Shown piece by piece: positions 36,217 to 44,520 of a stretch of DNA of 64,000 bases. Positions within the stretch are counted from its first letter, which is position 1; each line of letters starts with the position of its first letter. Where the stretch lies: the NCBI RefSeq assembly GCF_024793945.1, contig NZ_JANUSD010000002.1, positions 62,001 through 126,000 of the forward strand. The letters run 5' to 3'. Below the pieces are notes generated by a model. The model made no database searches. It was given only the letters and a program-made list of their open reading frames with translations, and was not told the origin of the DNA. This DNA is from Emticicia fluvialis (GTDB taxonomy: Bacteria > Bacteroidota > Bacteroidia > Cytophagales > Spirosomataceae). A program made the position numbers and the translations under genes.

Positions 36217-36280
36217 GAATAAAAAACAGAAAAACCATCAATCAAACAAAAGTAATTAATATGCTCGTTTGATTGATGGT
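36217..36280 (-). terminator. Strong terminator after the zinc peptidase gene
   Basis: A perfect 14-bp stem (36234-36247 with 36267-36280) and a 19-base loop are followed on the minus strand by a T-rich tract (TTTTTCTGTTTTTTATT). It ends the rfaE2-peptidase unit and overlaps the apparent upstream ATG of the next gene. Confidence 0.88.
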
Positions 36281-36306
36281 TTCGCACTATTTTTTTGCTT
36301 ACAGGC

Positions 36307-37005
36307 TTAGTCTCGTCTGCCCAGAAACATGCTCAGATAATACAACAGGTTAGCTACTGCACCCGCCGCCGATACCACATACGTAAGGGCAGCCCATTTC
36401 AAGGCATCTTTGGCCATGTCGTGTTCACGGGTGTTTACTACACCCCTTGACTCCATCCAGGCCAAAGCCCGGTTACTGGCGTCATATTCTACCGGAAGCG
36501 TAATTAAGGCAAACGTAGCAATTATAGCGTTGGCCGCAATTAAACCCAGTAACACCATTTGCGCCATTGGGGTATTTCTTGAGAATATATAAGCCATAAA
36601 CATGAACCCGAACATATAGAAGAAGTTCATGGCGTTGGTGGCCACATTCACAACAGGTACCAGTGCCGAGCGCATTTTAAGCGGTGCATAGGCCACAGAA
36701 TGTTGTACGGCATGCCCGCATTCGTGAGCCGCTACGGCAGCAGAAGCTGCACTATTGCCATTGTACACATCATAGCTCAGGTTTACGGTTTTATTGAGCG
36801 GGTCGTAGTGGTCGGTAAGCTGGCCTTCTACCTGCGTAATTCGTACATCATATATACCGTTGTCGTTAAGCATTTTGCGTGCAATTTCAGCGCCGGTCAT
36901 TCCATTAGATAAGCCAATCTGAGAGTATTGGGCAAATTTGCTTTTAAGCCTCGACGAAACAGCCAGACCCAGCAACATGAAAACAATACTTATTACAAAA
37001 ATCAT
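36307..37005 (-). CDS. Zinc metallopeptidase, YugP type
   Basis: A 232-residue membrane protein of the YugP/neutral zinc metallopeptidase family. It begins with a membrane helix (FVISIVFMLLGLAVSS), then the zinc motif AAHECGHAVQH, then two or three helices in the C-terminal half. VEYDASNRALAWM carries the third ligand region. It probably cleaves membrane or exported proteins; the target is unknown. It lies 53 bases after rfaE2 on the same strand and ends at a strong terminator. Confidence 0.85.
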   Translation of the reverse strand: MIFVISIVFMLLGLAVSSRLKSKFAQYSQIGLSNGMTGAEIARKMLNDNGIYDVRITQVEGQLTDHYDPLNKTVNLSYDVYNGNSAASAAVAAHECGHAVQHSVAYAPLKMRSALVPVVNVATNAMNFFYMFGFMFMAYIFSRNTPMAQMVLLGLIAANAIIATFALITLPVEYDASNRALAWMESRGVVNTREHDMAKDALKWAALTYVVSAAGAVANLLYYLSMFLGRRD

Positions 37006-37058
37006 AATTATAAGTTTTCGTTAATATTTAATTAAACGACTGATTTTGAATCAAGGTA

Positions 37059-37538
37059 TCAGCCTAAATCCTTTATTTTTTTAATAATTGAGGTAGTAGA
37101 GTATCCGTCAACCAACGAAATAGTCTTTACCTCTCCTCCTCTGCCTATAACAAAATCTGCTCCAACAATGTTCTCAATGCTGTAATCATTTCCTTTCACC
37201 AGAATATCCGGACAAAGTGTCTCAATTAACTCCTGCGGTGTGGGTTCATCGAACAAAATGACAGCATCTACAAATGCAAGGGCCGACATCATGCGTGCTC
37301 TGGCGTATTCGTTCACAACAGGGCGGCTCGGCCCTTTTAATCTACTTACCGATTCGTCTGTATTCAACCCAAGCACCAGCTTGTCGCCCAGATTACGCGC
37401 CTTTTCCAGATAATCGATATGCCCGAGATGAACAATATCAAAGCATCCGTTTGTAAAAACGATTTTCTGGCCTTCAGATTGCCACTCTTTTATTTGTTTT
37501 TGTGCTTCTTCTTTATTTAGTATTTTCGATTCTGTCAT
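37059..37538 (-). CDS. rfaE2: D-glycero-beta-D-manno-heptose 1-phosphate adenylyltransferase
   Basis: A 159-residue nucleotidyltransferase corresponding to the C-terminal half of HldE. It shows IVFTNGCFDIVHLGHIDYL (the HxGH nucleotide motif), GLNTDESVSRLKGPSRPV, ILVKGNDYS and VDGYSTTSII. It makes ADP-heptose precursor for the lipopolysaccharide core. The kinase half (RfaE1) is not in the window, so the two activities are split, as in many bacteria. It is probably co-transcribed with the peptidase downstream. Confidence 0.92.
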   Translation of the reverse strand: MTESKILNKEEAQKQIKEWQSEGQKIVFTNGCFDIVHLGHIDYLEKARNLGDKLVLGLNTDESVSRLKGPSRPVVNEYARARMMSALAFVDAVILFDEPTPQELIETLCPDILVKGNDYSIENIVGADFVIGRGGEVKTISLVDGYSTTSIIKKIKDLG

Positions 37539-37630
37539 GTGATTTATAATTGCTAAATAATGATAACTAAAGGCTTGTACTTATATTTTGTATATTGAAT
37601 AAAGAGAAAGTATTAATTACAGTAAAAATT

Positions 37631-37746
37631 TTGAACCACAGAGTGGCACGAAGTTGAATGCACTGAGTTCCACGAAGCAACAGTTGAAAGATTTTGAACA
37701 GAATTAGCAGTAAAACTCCGTGCTGAACCCGGTGTAACTCTGTGGT
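37631..37746. repeat. Palindromic REP-like intergenic element (candidate)
   Basis: The 263-base gap between rfaE2 and the flippase gene holds a degenerate CACAGAG/CACGAAG-rich block bounded by 10-base inverted arms: ACCACAGAGT (37635-37644) and ACTCTGTGGT (37737-37746). Between them CACGAAG occurs twice and CTCCGTG once. It does not code. It resembles dispersed palindromic repeats of bacterial intergenic DNA, but only one copy is in this window. Confidence 0.45.
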
Positions 37747-37801
37747 AAAATATTGTCAATCTATTAGAAAGTTAAAGAAATCTACCCTCAAATCAAACAA
37801 T

Positions 37802-38782
37802 TTACGCCTTTTTCCTGGGCAATATAAACGTCAGCAAAAAGGCTGTAACACCAAAGATAACCACAAAGAACAGTCCTTGCATGGCGTGTAAAAAAGTAGC
37901 CAGCGTGATGCCGTCCTGCTCTGAAAGCCCATATAAAACTACAATGCTGCCAACCAGAAAATGGTAACTGCCGATGCCTCCCTGCGTGGGTGCTGCCATA
38001 CCAATAGAGCCCATCACAAAAATGGTCAATGCCGCTAATGGCGACAGGTTAGCGGTTTCAGGTAAAGCAAAACACAATACGTATGTGGTTATATAATATA
38101 GCGTCCAGATTAAAACAGTATGGAACACAAATGCTCCCGGATTTTTAAGATTGCGCACACTTAAAAAACCACTGGCTAGCCCACCAATAAACCCGCTTAT
38201 TTTCTGATAAAGCGGAAGTTTCGAAATCCTGTCAATATTACGTTTAAAGGTAAAATAGGCCATAATAACCAGAATTAACAGGGCAGTTCCAATACTTGCC
38301 AACAGAACCGGATTCTTGAACTTGTTGCCAAAGAAATTAAAGAAGAATGTGCTTAATCTGTCAAATTCCAGAAACAAGTTGAGCAGGATGAGCACCAGTA
38401 AAACCAACACATCTGCAATGCGTTCTGCTACCACAGCTCCGAACGATTTTTCAAACGGTATATCCTCCAGCTTATTAAGGGTACCACAACGGGCAAATTC
38501 GCCTGCCCGCGGAAAAACCAGATTGGCCAGGTAGCCCACCAGAACTGCCAGCGTTGTTCTGAAAACCGAAGGCTTGTAGCCCAGGGGTTCAAGCATTAAC
38601 ACCCACCGGTATGCCCTGCTCCAATGAGCAGCCAGAGCAAGTATGGCAGATAAACCCACCCAGCGATAATCAGCCTGTTTGATTTTTTCCCAGAGGGTGT
38701 TCAGGTCTATGTCTTTAAAAACAAACCATAATAAACCTGCGGCTACAGCCAGTGAGATAACATATTGCAGTATTTTTTTCAT
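37802..38782 (-). CDS. Lysylphosphatidylglycerol synthase-like integral membrane protein (UPF0104)
   Basis: A 326-residue protein with about eight transmembrane helices matching the flippase domain of the MprF/UPF0104 family. Typical segments are HWSRAYRWVLMLEPLGYKP, VGYLANLVFPRAGEFARCG and MGSIGMAAPTQGGIGSYHF. There is no synthase domain, so it probably moves a lipid or lipid-linked sugar across the inner membrane. Its start overlaps the panD stop by four bases, indicating translational coupling with panD. Confidence 0.86.
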   Translation of the reverse strand: MKKILQYVISLAVAAGLLWFVFKDIDLNTLWEKIKQADYRWVGLSAILALAAHWSRAYRWVLMLEPLGYKPSVFRTTLAVLVGYLANLVFPRAGEFARCGTLNKLEDIPFEKSFGAVVAERIADVLVLLVLILLNLFLEFDRLSTFFFNFFGNKFKNPVLLASIGTALLILVIMAYFTFKRNIDRISKLPLYQKISGFIGGLASGFLSVRNLKNPGAFVFHTVLIWTLYYITTYVLCFALPETANLSPLAALTIFVMGSIGMAAPTQGGIGSYHFLVGSIVVLYGLSEQDGITLATFLHAMQGLFFVVIFGVTAFLLTFILPRKKA

Positions 38783-39129
38783 TTTACAAGACGATTATTC
38801 TCATCAGGAAAAACAACCAGTGGTTTGTGGGTTTTAGCCTCCTCTGGCGACATCCAAGCATAAGAAATAATAATCACTATGTCTCCCACCTCGGCTTTTC
38901 TGGCCGCGGCTCCGTTCAGGCATATAATACCAGAACCCCTCTTGCCTTTAATAGCGTAAGTTTCAAGGCGTTCGCCATTATTGTTGTTCACAATCTGCAC
39001 CCGTTCGTTCTCCATAATACCCGCGGCATCAAGCAAATCTTCATCAATTGTAACGCTCCCAACATAGTTGAGCTCGGCCTGGGTTACTTTTACTCTATGG
39101 ATTTTCGACTTAAAAATATTAACAAGCAT
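38779..39129 (-). CDS. panD: Aspartate 1-decarboxylase
   Basis: A 116-residue pyruvoyl enzyme that makes beta-alanine for pantothenate and coenzyme A. With the start at ATG 39129, the self-cleavage site YVGSVTID falls at Gly24-Ser25, exactly as in E. coli PanD. The next motifs are YAIKGKRGSGIICLNGAAAR and DIVIIISY. The frame is open to 39183, but the longer start would break this alignment and lies upstream of a -7-like element. panB and panC are not nearby. Confidence 0.95.
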   Translation of the reverse strand: MLVNIFKSKIHRVKVTQAELNYVGSVTIDEDLLDAAGIMENERVQIVNNNNGERLETYAIKGKRGSGIICLNGAAARKAEVGDIVIIISYAWMSPEEAKTHKPLVVFPDENNRLVK

Positions 39130-39155
39130 ATTTACCTTCCTTTTTGAATGTGGTG

Positions 39156-39163
39156 CAAAATTA
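39156..39163 (-). promoter_or_regulatory. Candidate -7 element of panD
   Basis: TAATTTTG on the minus strand, 26 bases before ATG 39129; it lies inside the longer possible reading frame and so supports the shorter start. Confidence 0.45.
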
Positions 39164-39250
39164 TAAAATTGCTCATTAAACAAACGTTGAGGGATTGAAT
39201 AAAATTCCTTACGCCTTATTTGGGCCGACTGACCAGCGCGGATACAATAA

Positions 39251-39280
39251 AAGCTCCCACAGGAGCCTTCATTTTTTTTA
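39251..39280. terminator. Hairpin downstream of the esterase gene
   Basis: A GCTCC-CACA-GGAGC hairpin (39253-39266) is flanked by T-rich runs on both strands. On the minus strand it follows the esterase stop by about 30 bases and reads into TTTTATTG. Confidence 0.6.
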
Positions 39281-39296
39281 TAAACATGAATAAAGG

Positions 39297-40199
39297 TTAT
39301 TTTGAAGCCACTGTAACACCATTGGTTTTCAGAATCTGGTAAAAGAAATGCACATGATAAGGCAAAGAGTTCTGCCAGTATGGCCAGGTATGGGCACCGG
39401 GTCTTTCTGTGTAATCGTGGGGTACATTGGCATACAGCAGCCTTCTGTGTAATTCCCGGTTGGTATCAATCAGGAAATCGTCTACACCACAATCTATAAT
39501 AAGAGGCATACCATTTTTCTTGATGGTTTCAACCATATTGATGATCGAGTTTTTAGTGTATACATCATCTTCCGGATTATCGGTACCCAATAGTTTGTTA
39601 AACCGGTCTTTAATTGACTTGGCGTAGTCGGCACTGATTTTAAACTTCGTCCAGTTCATGTCCATGGCACCACTCATGGTTCCTGCGGCACAAAACAATT
39701 CAGGGTGCCGCGTTGAAAGATACATAGCGCCATGCCCACCCATTGACAGCCCCGTTATTACACGTCCTTTATTGCTTTTTACAGTACGGTAGGTGGCATC
39801 TATTTTCTGAATTACTTCTTTGGTAATATAGGTTTCAAATTTACTGGCGGCATCAAACGGGCTGTCAAGATACCACCCGAATATTTCTCCTTCAGGCATT
39901 ACAATAATCATATTATATTGGTCGGCCAGGTTTCTTACAGTCATTTTGTCTGGCGTTTGGTTCAGCCAGTCGCGGAAGTGTGCCGAGGCCCCATGGAGTA
40001 AATATAAAACAGGATAAGATGCTTTGCTGCCTGCATAAGAAGACGGCAATACCACAGCGGCTTTATAGGATTTGTTCATAACCTTGCTGGGTACATCGAG
40101 GGTATCAACAGTTGAAGCGCCTGCATAGTAGCTTGAAATAAGCAACATCAGCAGAAAACTCCATAGCGTTGGTGTTGAAGTTTGTTTTATTATCGTCAT
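39297..40199 (-). CDS. Secreted alpha/beta-hydrolase, putative esterase family
   Basis: A 300-residue exported serine hydrolase of the esterase D/mycolyltransferase-like family, often seen as feruloyl or acetyl esterases in Bacteroidota. A signal sequence of about 29 residues ends near YYAGAS. PVLYLLHGASAHFRDWL forms the oxyanion region, the nucleophile Ser lies in GLSMGGHGAMYL, Asp in DCGVDDFL and His in RPGAHTWPYW. The triad looks complete. Substrate unknown; no polysaccharide locus is adjacent. Confidence 0.85.
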   Translation of the reverse strand: MTIIKQTSTPTLWSFLLMLLISSYYAGASTVDTLDVPSKVMNKSYKAAVVLPSSYAGSKASYPVLYLLHGASAHFRDWLNQTPDKMTVRNLADQYNMIIVMPEGEIFGWYLDSPFDAASKFETYITKEVIQKIDATYRTVKSNKGRVITGLSMGGHGAMYLSTRHPELFCAAGTMSGAMDMNWTKFKISADYAKSIKDRFNKLLGTDNPEDDVYTKNSIINMVETIKKNGMPLIIDCGVDDFLIDTNRELHRRLLYANVPHDYTERPGAHTWPYWQNSLPYHVHFFYQILKTNGVTVASK

Positions 40200-40266
40200 T
40201 ATCAGGTGATTTTTATTTTCTTTAGGTACTTTGCCCGTTGTAAGGCAAGCAGACTGGCAACACTGG

Positions 40267-40274
40267 CAAATCTA
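40267..40274 (-). promoter_or_regulatory. Candidate -7 element of the esterase gene
   Basis: TAGATTTG on the minus strand, 67 bases before ATG 40199. Confidence 0.35.
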
Positions 40275-40519
40275 ATGAATTTATATAATTTTTCATTGAA
40301 GAAATAAAACATAAAAGCGAATATGCGCCAGTTTTTGCACTATTTTTGTCGATTTTCTGTAAGCGGGTTTATAAGAAATGTACAAATTGGAAAATTAACA
40401 AATGGTTGTTTTTACCTACTTTGGGCGGTCTGGTCTGAGGCATATTTTTATGTAAATAAAAACAAAAGAATATTTTTTTCTTTTGGTAATTAACCTGCTG
40501 TTGCTTACCACTTTATTGT

Positions 40520-40527
40520 TACTTTTG
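40520..40527 (+). promoter_or_regulatory. Candidate -7 element of the DUF5916 gene
   Basis: TACTTTTG, 23 bases before ATG 40551. A TTG at 40501-40503 gives a 16-base spacer. Confidence 0.45.
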
Positions 40528-40550
40528 CACCCTTGTAAAGCTACACACGT

Positions 40551-42758
40551 ATGATTAGAAAACTACTTCCTTTTTTGTTTATTATCACACACCTTTCTTT
40601 TGCTCAGGACGCATCGGTATTCAAGCCTGATTCAATAAAAAAGACAATTGAAGCCAAAGCTATTACCTCTTCGCTGAAAGTAGACGGCGTGATGAATGAT
40701 GCCGAATGGAAACTGGCGCGGCCTGTTTCTGATTTCATTCAGATTGAGCCTTTTCAGGGCAAGCAGCCCAGTCATAAAACCGAGGTAAGGGTTTTGTATA
40801 ATAAACATTACCTGTATTTTGGGATTTTTGCCCGCGATTCGCTGGGGAAAAAGGCAATCAGAGCTACTGATTTTAAAAGAGATTTCAATATCAGACAGCA
40901 CGACCTGGTGGCTTTATCGTTTGATGGGTTCAATGATAAACGTAATGCCATGGCGCTTGTAACTAACCCCTATGGTGTGCAACGAGACCTGTTGTCTTTT
41001 GATGATATTTATTATGACCTCGACTGGGACGGCCTGTGGCGCGTACGCACCACCAGAACTGACTCTGGCTGGGTAGCTGAAATGGCAGTGCCTTGGCAAA
41101 CGTTACGGTATCCGAAAACCGCTCAACAGGCTCAGGACTGGGGCTTTAATTTCTATAGAATCCGCAGGCTTACTAACGAACATACTGCTTTTTCGCCCTA
41201 TCCGCGTTCGTTCAGATATACACGTATGGACTATGCCGGCACGCTAACCAATCTGCAGCCACCGCCACCATCAACCAATATCAGAGTGCAGCCTTATGTG
41301 CTGACCTCATTTGACAGATACCGGAATTTCAGCAACAGGCCTGATGATAATAATTTGAAGGTTGGCGGCGAAATAAAATGGGCCATTAACCCCAATGCAA
41401 TTCTTGACCTGACAGCCAATACAGATTTTGCACAGGCCGATGCCGACAGGCAGGTAAACAACGTAACACGGTTTTCTGTGTTTTTCCCTGAAAGACGGCA
41501 GTTTTTTCTGGAAAACGCTTCTTTGTTTGGGGTAGGTATAGGCCCCAGCGATGATTTGGCTGGCGGAACGATGCGGGTTCAGCCATTTTTTAGCCGCAGA
41601 ATAGGCCTGGATGATAGCGGTAATCCGATTCCGATTGATGTGGGAGGCCGATTCGTTTACCGTTCGCTTAAAAGAAACTATGGTGCCATAGCTATGCGCC
41701 AGCGTGAAGTAGGTGATACCCCCGGCACAAACTATTTTGTAGGCAGGTATTCAGAAAACTTTGGAAAGCAAAACCGTCTGGGTGGATTAATGACGGTAAA
41801 AAACAGGCCTGATGGTTCTAATATTACGGGTACCATCGACGGGTTCTTCCGGCTAGGAGAGTCTCACTCCTTAAACACAATGGCGGTTTATTCTACTTCT
41901 ACTGACGGAGGTAAACAGGGTTTTTCAGGTCTGGCGCAATACTATTATACCACCAATCAGCTGAAAGTGTGGTGGACACAGTCTGTGGTAACCAAAGATT
42001 TCAATCCTGAACTGGGCTTTGTGTCCAGAAGTAATGTTATAGGTACCACCCCCGGAATATTTTTCTATAACAGGGGTAAGTGGATTCCGTTCAAGAAATT
42101 TGTAAGAGCCTTTGAGCCCGGCATCATGACAGAGTTTTATCATCAGGCTTCTACCGGTAAGCTCATTGAACGCCAGTTGAATCTGAATCCCATCTGGTTT
42201 AATTTCCAGCGCGGTGGCTTTTTTGGTTATCTGGTTAATCCCACCTATCAGCGGCTTACAGAGCCATTTCAACCGCTGGGCGTTTATATAGGGCCGGGCG
42301 AATACAATTATGTGCGCCACCAGATTTATGCCAGTACAGACCCCTCAAAGGTTATCAGTCTGAATACAGAGTTTAACTGGGGTACTTACTTTGACGGCCA
42401 GTTAAACGGGCACGATATACGTATGCAGGTGGCGCCCATACCGCATGTGTCAGTTGTGGCAAGGTATAACCGTAATCATTTCAGAAATGTAGGCGAGCAG
42501 AAGACTACCACCAACGTAGACCTTTATAGTATTGAAGGCCGGTTTGCACTTAATCCGCGTGTACAGTTAATCGGATTTTATCAGAAAAATTCAGAGAACC
42601 GGTCGCAGAATTATAATATACGTTTGTCTTGGGAATACCAACCCTTATCGTATATTTACATTGTCTTTAATCATAGAGGGTTCGACAACCTCCAACTGAA
42701 ACAAACGCAGACAGAAGACCATGTAATTGCCAAATTGAGTTATTTAAAACAATTCTGA
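40551..42758 (+). CDS. CBM9-like / DUF5916 outer-membrane protein
   Basis: A 735-residue exported protein. A signal peptide ends in SFAQ. A CBM9-like beta-sandwich (about residues 35-230, with VDGVMNDAEWKLARPV, YLYFGIFARDS and WVAEMAVPWQTLRY) is followed by a DUF5916 region with alternating beta strands (LDLTANTDFAQADADRQ, FPERRQFFLEN) that looks like an outer-membrane barrel. Such proteins are common in Bacteroidota and may bind carbohydrates or cofactors at the surface, but no reaction is known. It is followed one base later by a lipoprotein gene and is likely co-transcribed. Confidence 0.83.
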   Translation: MIRKLLPFLFIITHLSFAQDASVFKPDSIKKTIEAKAITSSLKVDGVMNDAEWKLARPVSDFIQIEPFQGKQPSHKTEVRVLYNKHYLYFGIFARDSLGKKAIRATDFKRDFNIRQHDLVALSFDGFNDKRNAMALVTNPYGVQRDLLSFDDIYYDLDWDGLWRVRTTRTDSGWVAEMAVPWQTLRYPKTAQQAQDWGFNFYRIRRLTNEHTAFSPYPRSFRYTRMDYAGTLTNLQPPPPSTNIRVQPYVLTSFDRYRNFSNRPDDNNLKVGGEIKWAINPNAILDLTANTDFAQADADRQVNNVTRFSVFFPERRQFFLENASLFGVGIGPSDDLAGGTMRVQPFFSRRIGLDDSGNPIPIDVGGRFVYRSLKRNYGAIAMRQREVGDTPGTNYFVGRYSENFGKQNRLGGLMTVKNRPDGSNITGTIDGFFRLGESHSLNTMAVYSTSTDGGKQGFSGLAQYYYTTNQLKVWWTQSVVTKDFNPELGFVSRSNVIGTTPGIFFYNRGKWIPFKKFVRAFEPGIMTEFYHQASTGKLIERQLNLNPIWFNFQRGGFFGYLVNPTYQRLTEPFQPLGVYIGPGEYNYVRHQIYASTDPSKVISLNTEFNWGTYFDGQLNGHDIRMQVAPIPHVSVVARYNRNHFRNVGEQKTTTNVDLYSIEGRFALNPRVQLIGFYQKNSENRSQNYNIRLSWEYQPLSYIYIVFNHRGFDNLQLKQTQTEDHVIAKLSYLKQF

Positions 42759-42759
42759 T

Positions 42760-43461
42760 ATGAGACTTTTGCTGCTGTTAACTGTGGCTATCTGCCTGTT
42801 TAATGCCTGTTCATCAAAAAATAAGGAACAGAAACCAGATTCGGTTGCTTTGCCAACCACTACCGGCACTACGCCTTTGGCCAAAGAAGACTGGGAGTGT
42901 ATTGCAGGCGAAAAGGCAGGAGTGATAACCGCTATTACCAGCGAACAAGAACTGATTGAAAAACTGGGCAGCGCGAATGTAAGCGCACATGATACCGTTT
43001 TTGGGGCTGAAGGCTTTTTCTCTATTGGTACCATTCTTTTTAAAGGTACTCCAAATGAAGCCCAGATAGTATGGAAAGATACCACCCATTTCAGAAACCC
43101 CGAATACGTTGAATTAGGCTTTGCCCCAACCGGACAAGAAGGCCAAATCAAGTGGTTTACTAATACCGGAATAAAAGTGGGCACTACCCTGAAAGAACTG
43201 GAACAGATAAACGGAGGCCGTTTCAGGTTTTCCGGGTTTGGTTGGGACTACGGCGGAACCGTAGTTGACTGGGCGGGAGGCAAGCTGGCTGACCCTCATT
43301 CGCCCGGTTTGCTGTCCGTTATTCTGGCTTATGAGTTTGAGAATCCCGCCTTACAAACCGTGGCTGATAAACTGCTGGGTGATTCTGCCTTTGACTCAAC
43401 CGACCCTAATGCCCAAAAACTGAATCCGTATGTGGCTCATTTTATCATCAGTTTTAGGTAA
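42760..43461 (+). CDS. Lipoprotein of unknown function
   Basis: A 233-residue protein with lipobox CLFNAC near residue 17, so it is lipid-anchored. Its start lies one base after the stop of the DUF5916 gene, which implies coupling. The mature part has short conserved-looking blocks (WECIAGEKAGVIT, ITSEQELIEKLG, GIKVGTTLKELEQINGGRFRFSGFGWDYGG) with a beta-rich pattern. I do not recognise a named domain. Its function may relate to its outer-membrane neighbour. Confidence 0.75.
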   Translation: MRLLLLLTVAICLFNACSSKNKEQKPDSVALPTTTGTTPLAKEDWECIAGEKAGVITAITSEQELIEKLGSANVSAHDTVFGAEGFFSIGTILFKGTPNEAQIVWKDTTHFRNPEYVELGFAPTGQEGQIKWFTNTGIKVGTTLKELEQINGGRFRFSGFGWDYGGTVVDWAGGKLADPHSPGLLSVILAYEFENPALQTVADKLLGDSAFDSTDPNAQKLNPYVAHFIISFR

Positions 43462-43582
43462 TATTACATTTTTAATAATAAAAAAATGTCTTAATGACTT
43501 AAAAATCAATTGTTTATTTTTTATTTGTAGTCTGTTTATTAAGTTCACTATCAAACAATAATAGCTTAAACCCATTTACAAC

Positions 43583-44440
43583 ATGGCAACCAAAAAGAAA
43601 ACCGAAACCGATAAGACAGAAGAATTAGAAACAACGTCTGATGCAGTATCTGATACCAAGGCTGCCATAGAAGAAAAAGTTGGAAAGGGGAAAAAGAAAT
43701 TGGCGGAAGTGAAAGCTGAAATTTCAGAAAAAGTAGACGAAGCTAAAGCAAAAGTGGAAGAAGTTAAGGAGGAAGTTGTTGAAAAAGCTGAAGAGTTTAA
43801 AGCAGAGACAGAAACCGCCGCCATAGCTTTAGAAGAAAAACTGGCTGAAGTAAAACTAGAAGCCGCAGTTGAGCTGGAAGAAATAAAATCTGATGCAAGT
43901 GATGCCATTGCCACAGCAGAGGCCAAAGCGGAAGGCGTAAAAGAACAGCTAAGCGAGAAGGTGGAAGATATAAAAGAAGATGTGGCAACAGCTATTGGAG
44001 CCGCCAAAGAAAAAGCTAAGGAAACAGCTGCTGAGGCTGCTGATAAGTTTGAGGATTTAAAGGCAGAGGCCAAAGAAGCAGCAGCATCGGCAACTGCAAA
44101 GGCCAAAGAAGTGGCTGCCGAGGTAGCAGAGAAATTTGAAGACTTTAAGGAAGAAGCGAAAGAAACAGCTGCCAAGGCAAAAGCCAAGGTGCAGGAGTTT
44201 GCTGCTGAAGCAACCGAACAAATTGAAGAGTTAAAAAATAAGTATGCTTCAGAAGAAAAAATCAATGAGTTAAAGAATCAGGCGGCTGAAAAACTGGAAG
44301 ATATTAAAGAAGATGCTGCCGATGCCATAGAAACAGCCAAGGTAAAAGCACAGGAACTGGCCAATGAAGCAACTGAAGCGGCAGATAAAGTTACCGAAAA
44401 AGCCAGAGGGTTCTGGAGCCGCTTATTTGGCAAAAAGTAA
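43583..44440 (+). CDS. LEA-like Ala/Glu/Lys-rich coiled-coil protein
   Basis: A 285-residue, highly charged protein made almost wholly of Ala, Glu, Lys and Asp, with no Trp until the last ten residues and no Cys. Near-repeating blocks such as KAKEVAAEVAEKFEDFK, KAKVQEFAAEATEQIEEL and EKLEDIKEDAADAIETAK recur at about 11-residue periods, as in group 3 late-embryogenesis-abundant proteins and apolipoprotein-like amphipathic helices. The short C-terminal tail GFWSRLFGKK could bind membranes. It has no signal peptide. It may protect proteins or membranes against drying, salt or freezing; that is inference from composition. A strong terminator follows. Confidence 0.8.
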   Translation: MATKKKTETDKTEELETTSDAVSDTKAAIEEKVGKGKKKLAEVKAEISEKVDEAKAKVEEVKEEVVEKAEEFKAETETAAIALEEKLAEVKLEAAVELEEIKSDASDAIATAEAKAEGVKEQLSEKVEDIKEDVATAIGAAKEKAKETAAEAADKFEDLKAEAKEAAASATAKAKEVAAEVAEKFEDFKEEAKETAAKAKAKVQEFAAEATEQIEELKNKYASEEKINELKNQAAEKLEDIKEDAADAIETAKVKAQELANEATEAADKVTEKARGFWSRLFGKK

Positions 44441-44468
44441 TTGGATGCTTTTTTACGTTTAAATACGA

Positions 44469-44506
44469 GCGTGCAATGGTAACTAATACTATTGCACGCT
44501 TTTTTT
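44469..44506 (+). terminator. Terminator after the LEA-like gene
   Basis: An 11-bp stem (44469-44479 with 44489-44499, one G-T pair) and 9-base loop are followed by a run of seven T residues. It starts 28 bases after the stop and lies between convergent genes. Confidence 0.88.
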
Positions 44507-44520
44507 AAAATCCGGAAATG

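Larger units (their letters stand above)
40200..40550. other. Divergent intergenic region, esterase / DUF5916 gene
   Basis: This 351-base AT-rich region has -7-like motifs for both flanking genes (40267-40274 minus, 40520-40527 plus) and a further TATTTTTG at 40343-40350. No gene or RNA is recognised. Confidence 0.5.

Noticed and set aside
37631..37746. A CRISPR array.
   Set aside because: The repeats are few, imperfect and unevenly spaced, with no spacers of constant length and no cas genes.
43466..43489. A terminator after the lipoprotein gene at 42760-43461.
   Set aside because: The stem ACATTTTT/AAAAATGT is nearly all A-T and weak, so I did not list it.
43576..44265. A 229-codon antisense frame over the LEA-like gene.
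   Set aside because: It is Ser/Ala-rich because it mirrors Ala/Glu/Lys codons on the opposite strand. The plus-strand gene has a terminator and better composition.
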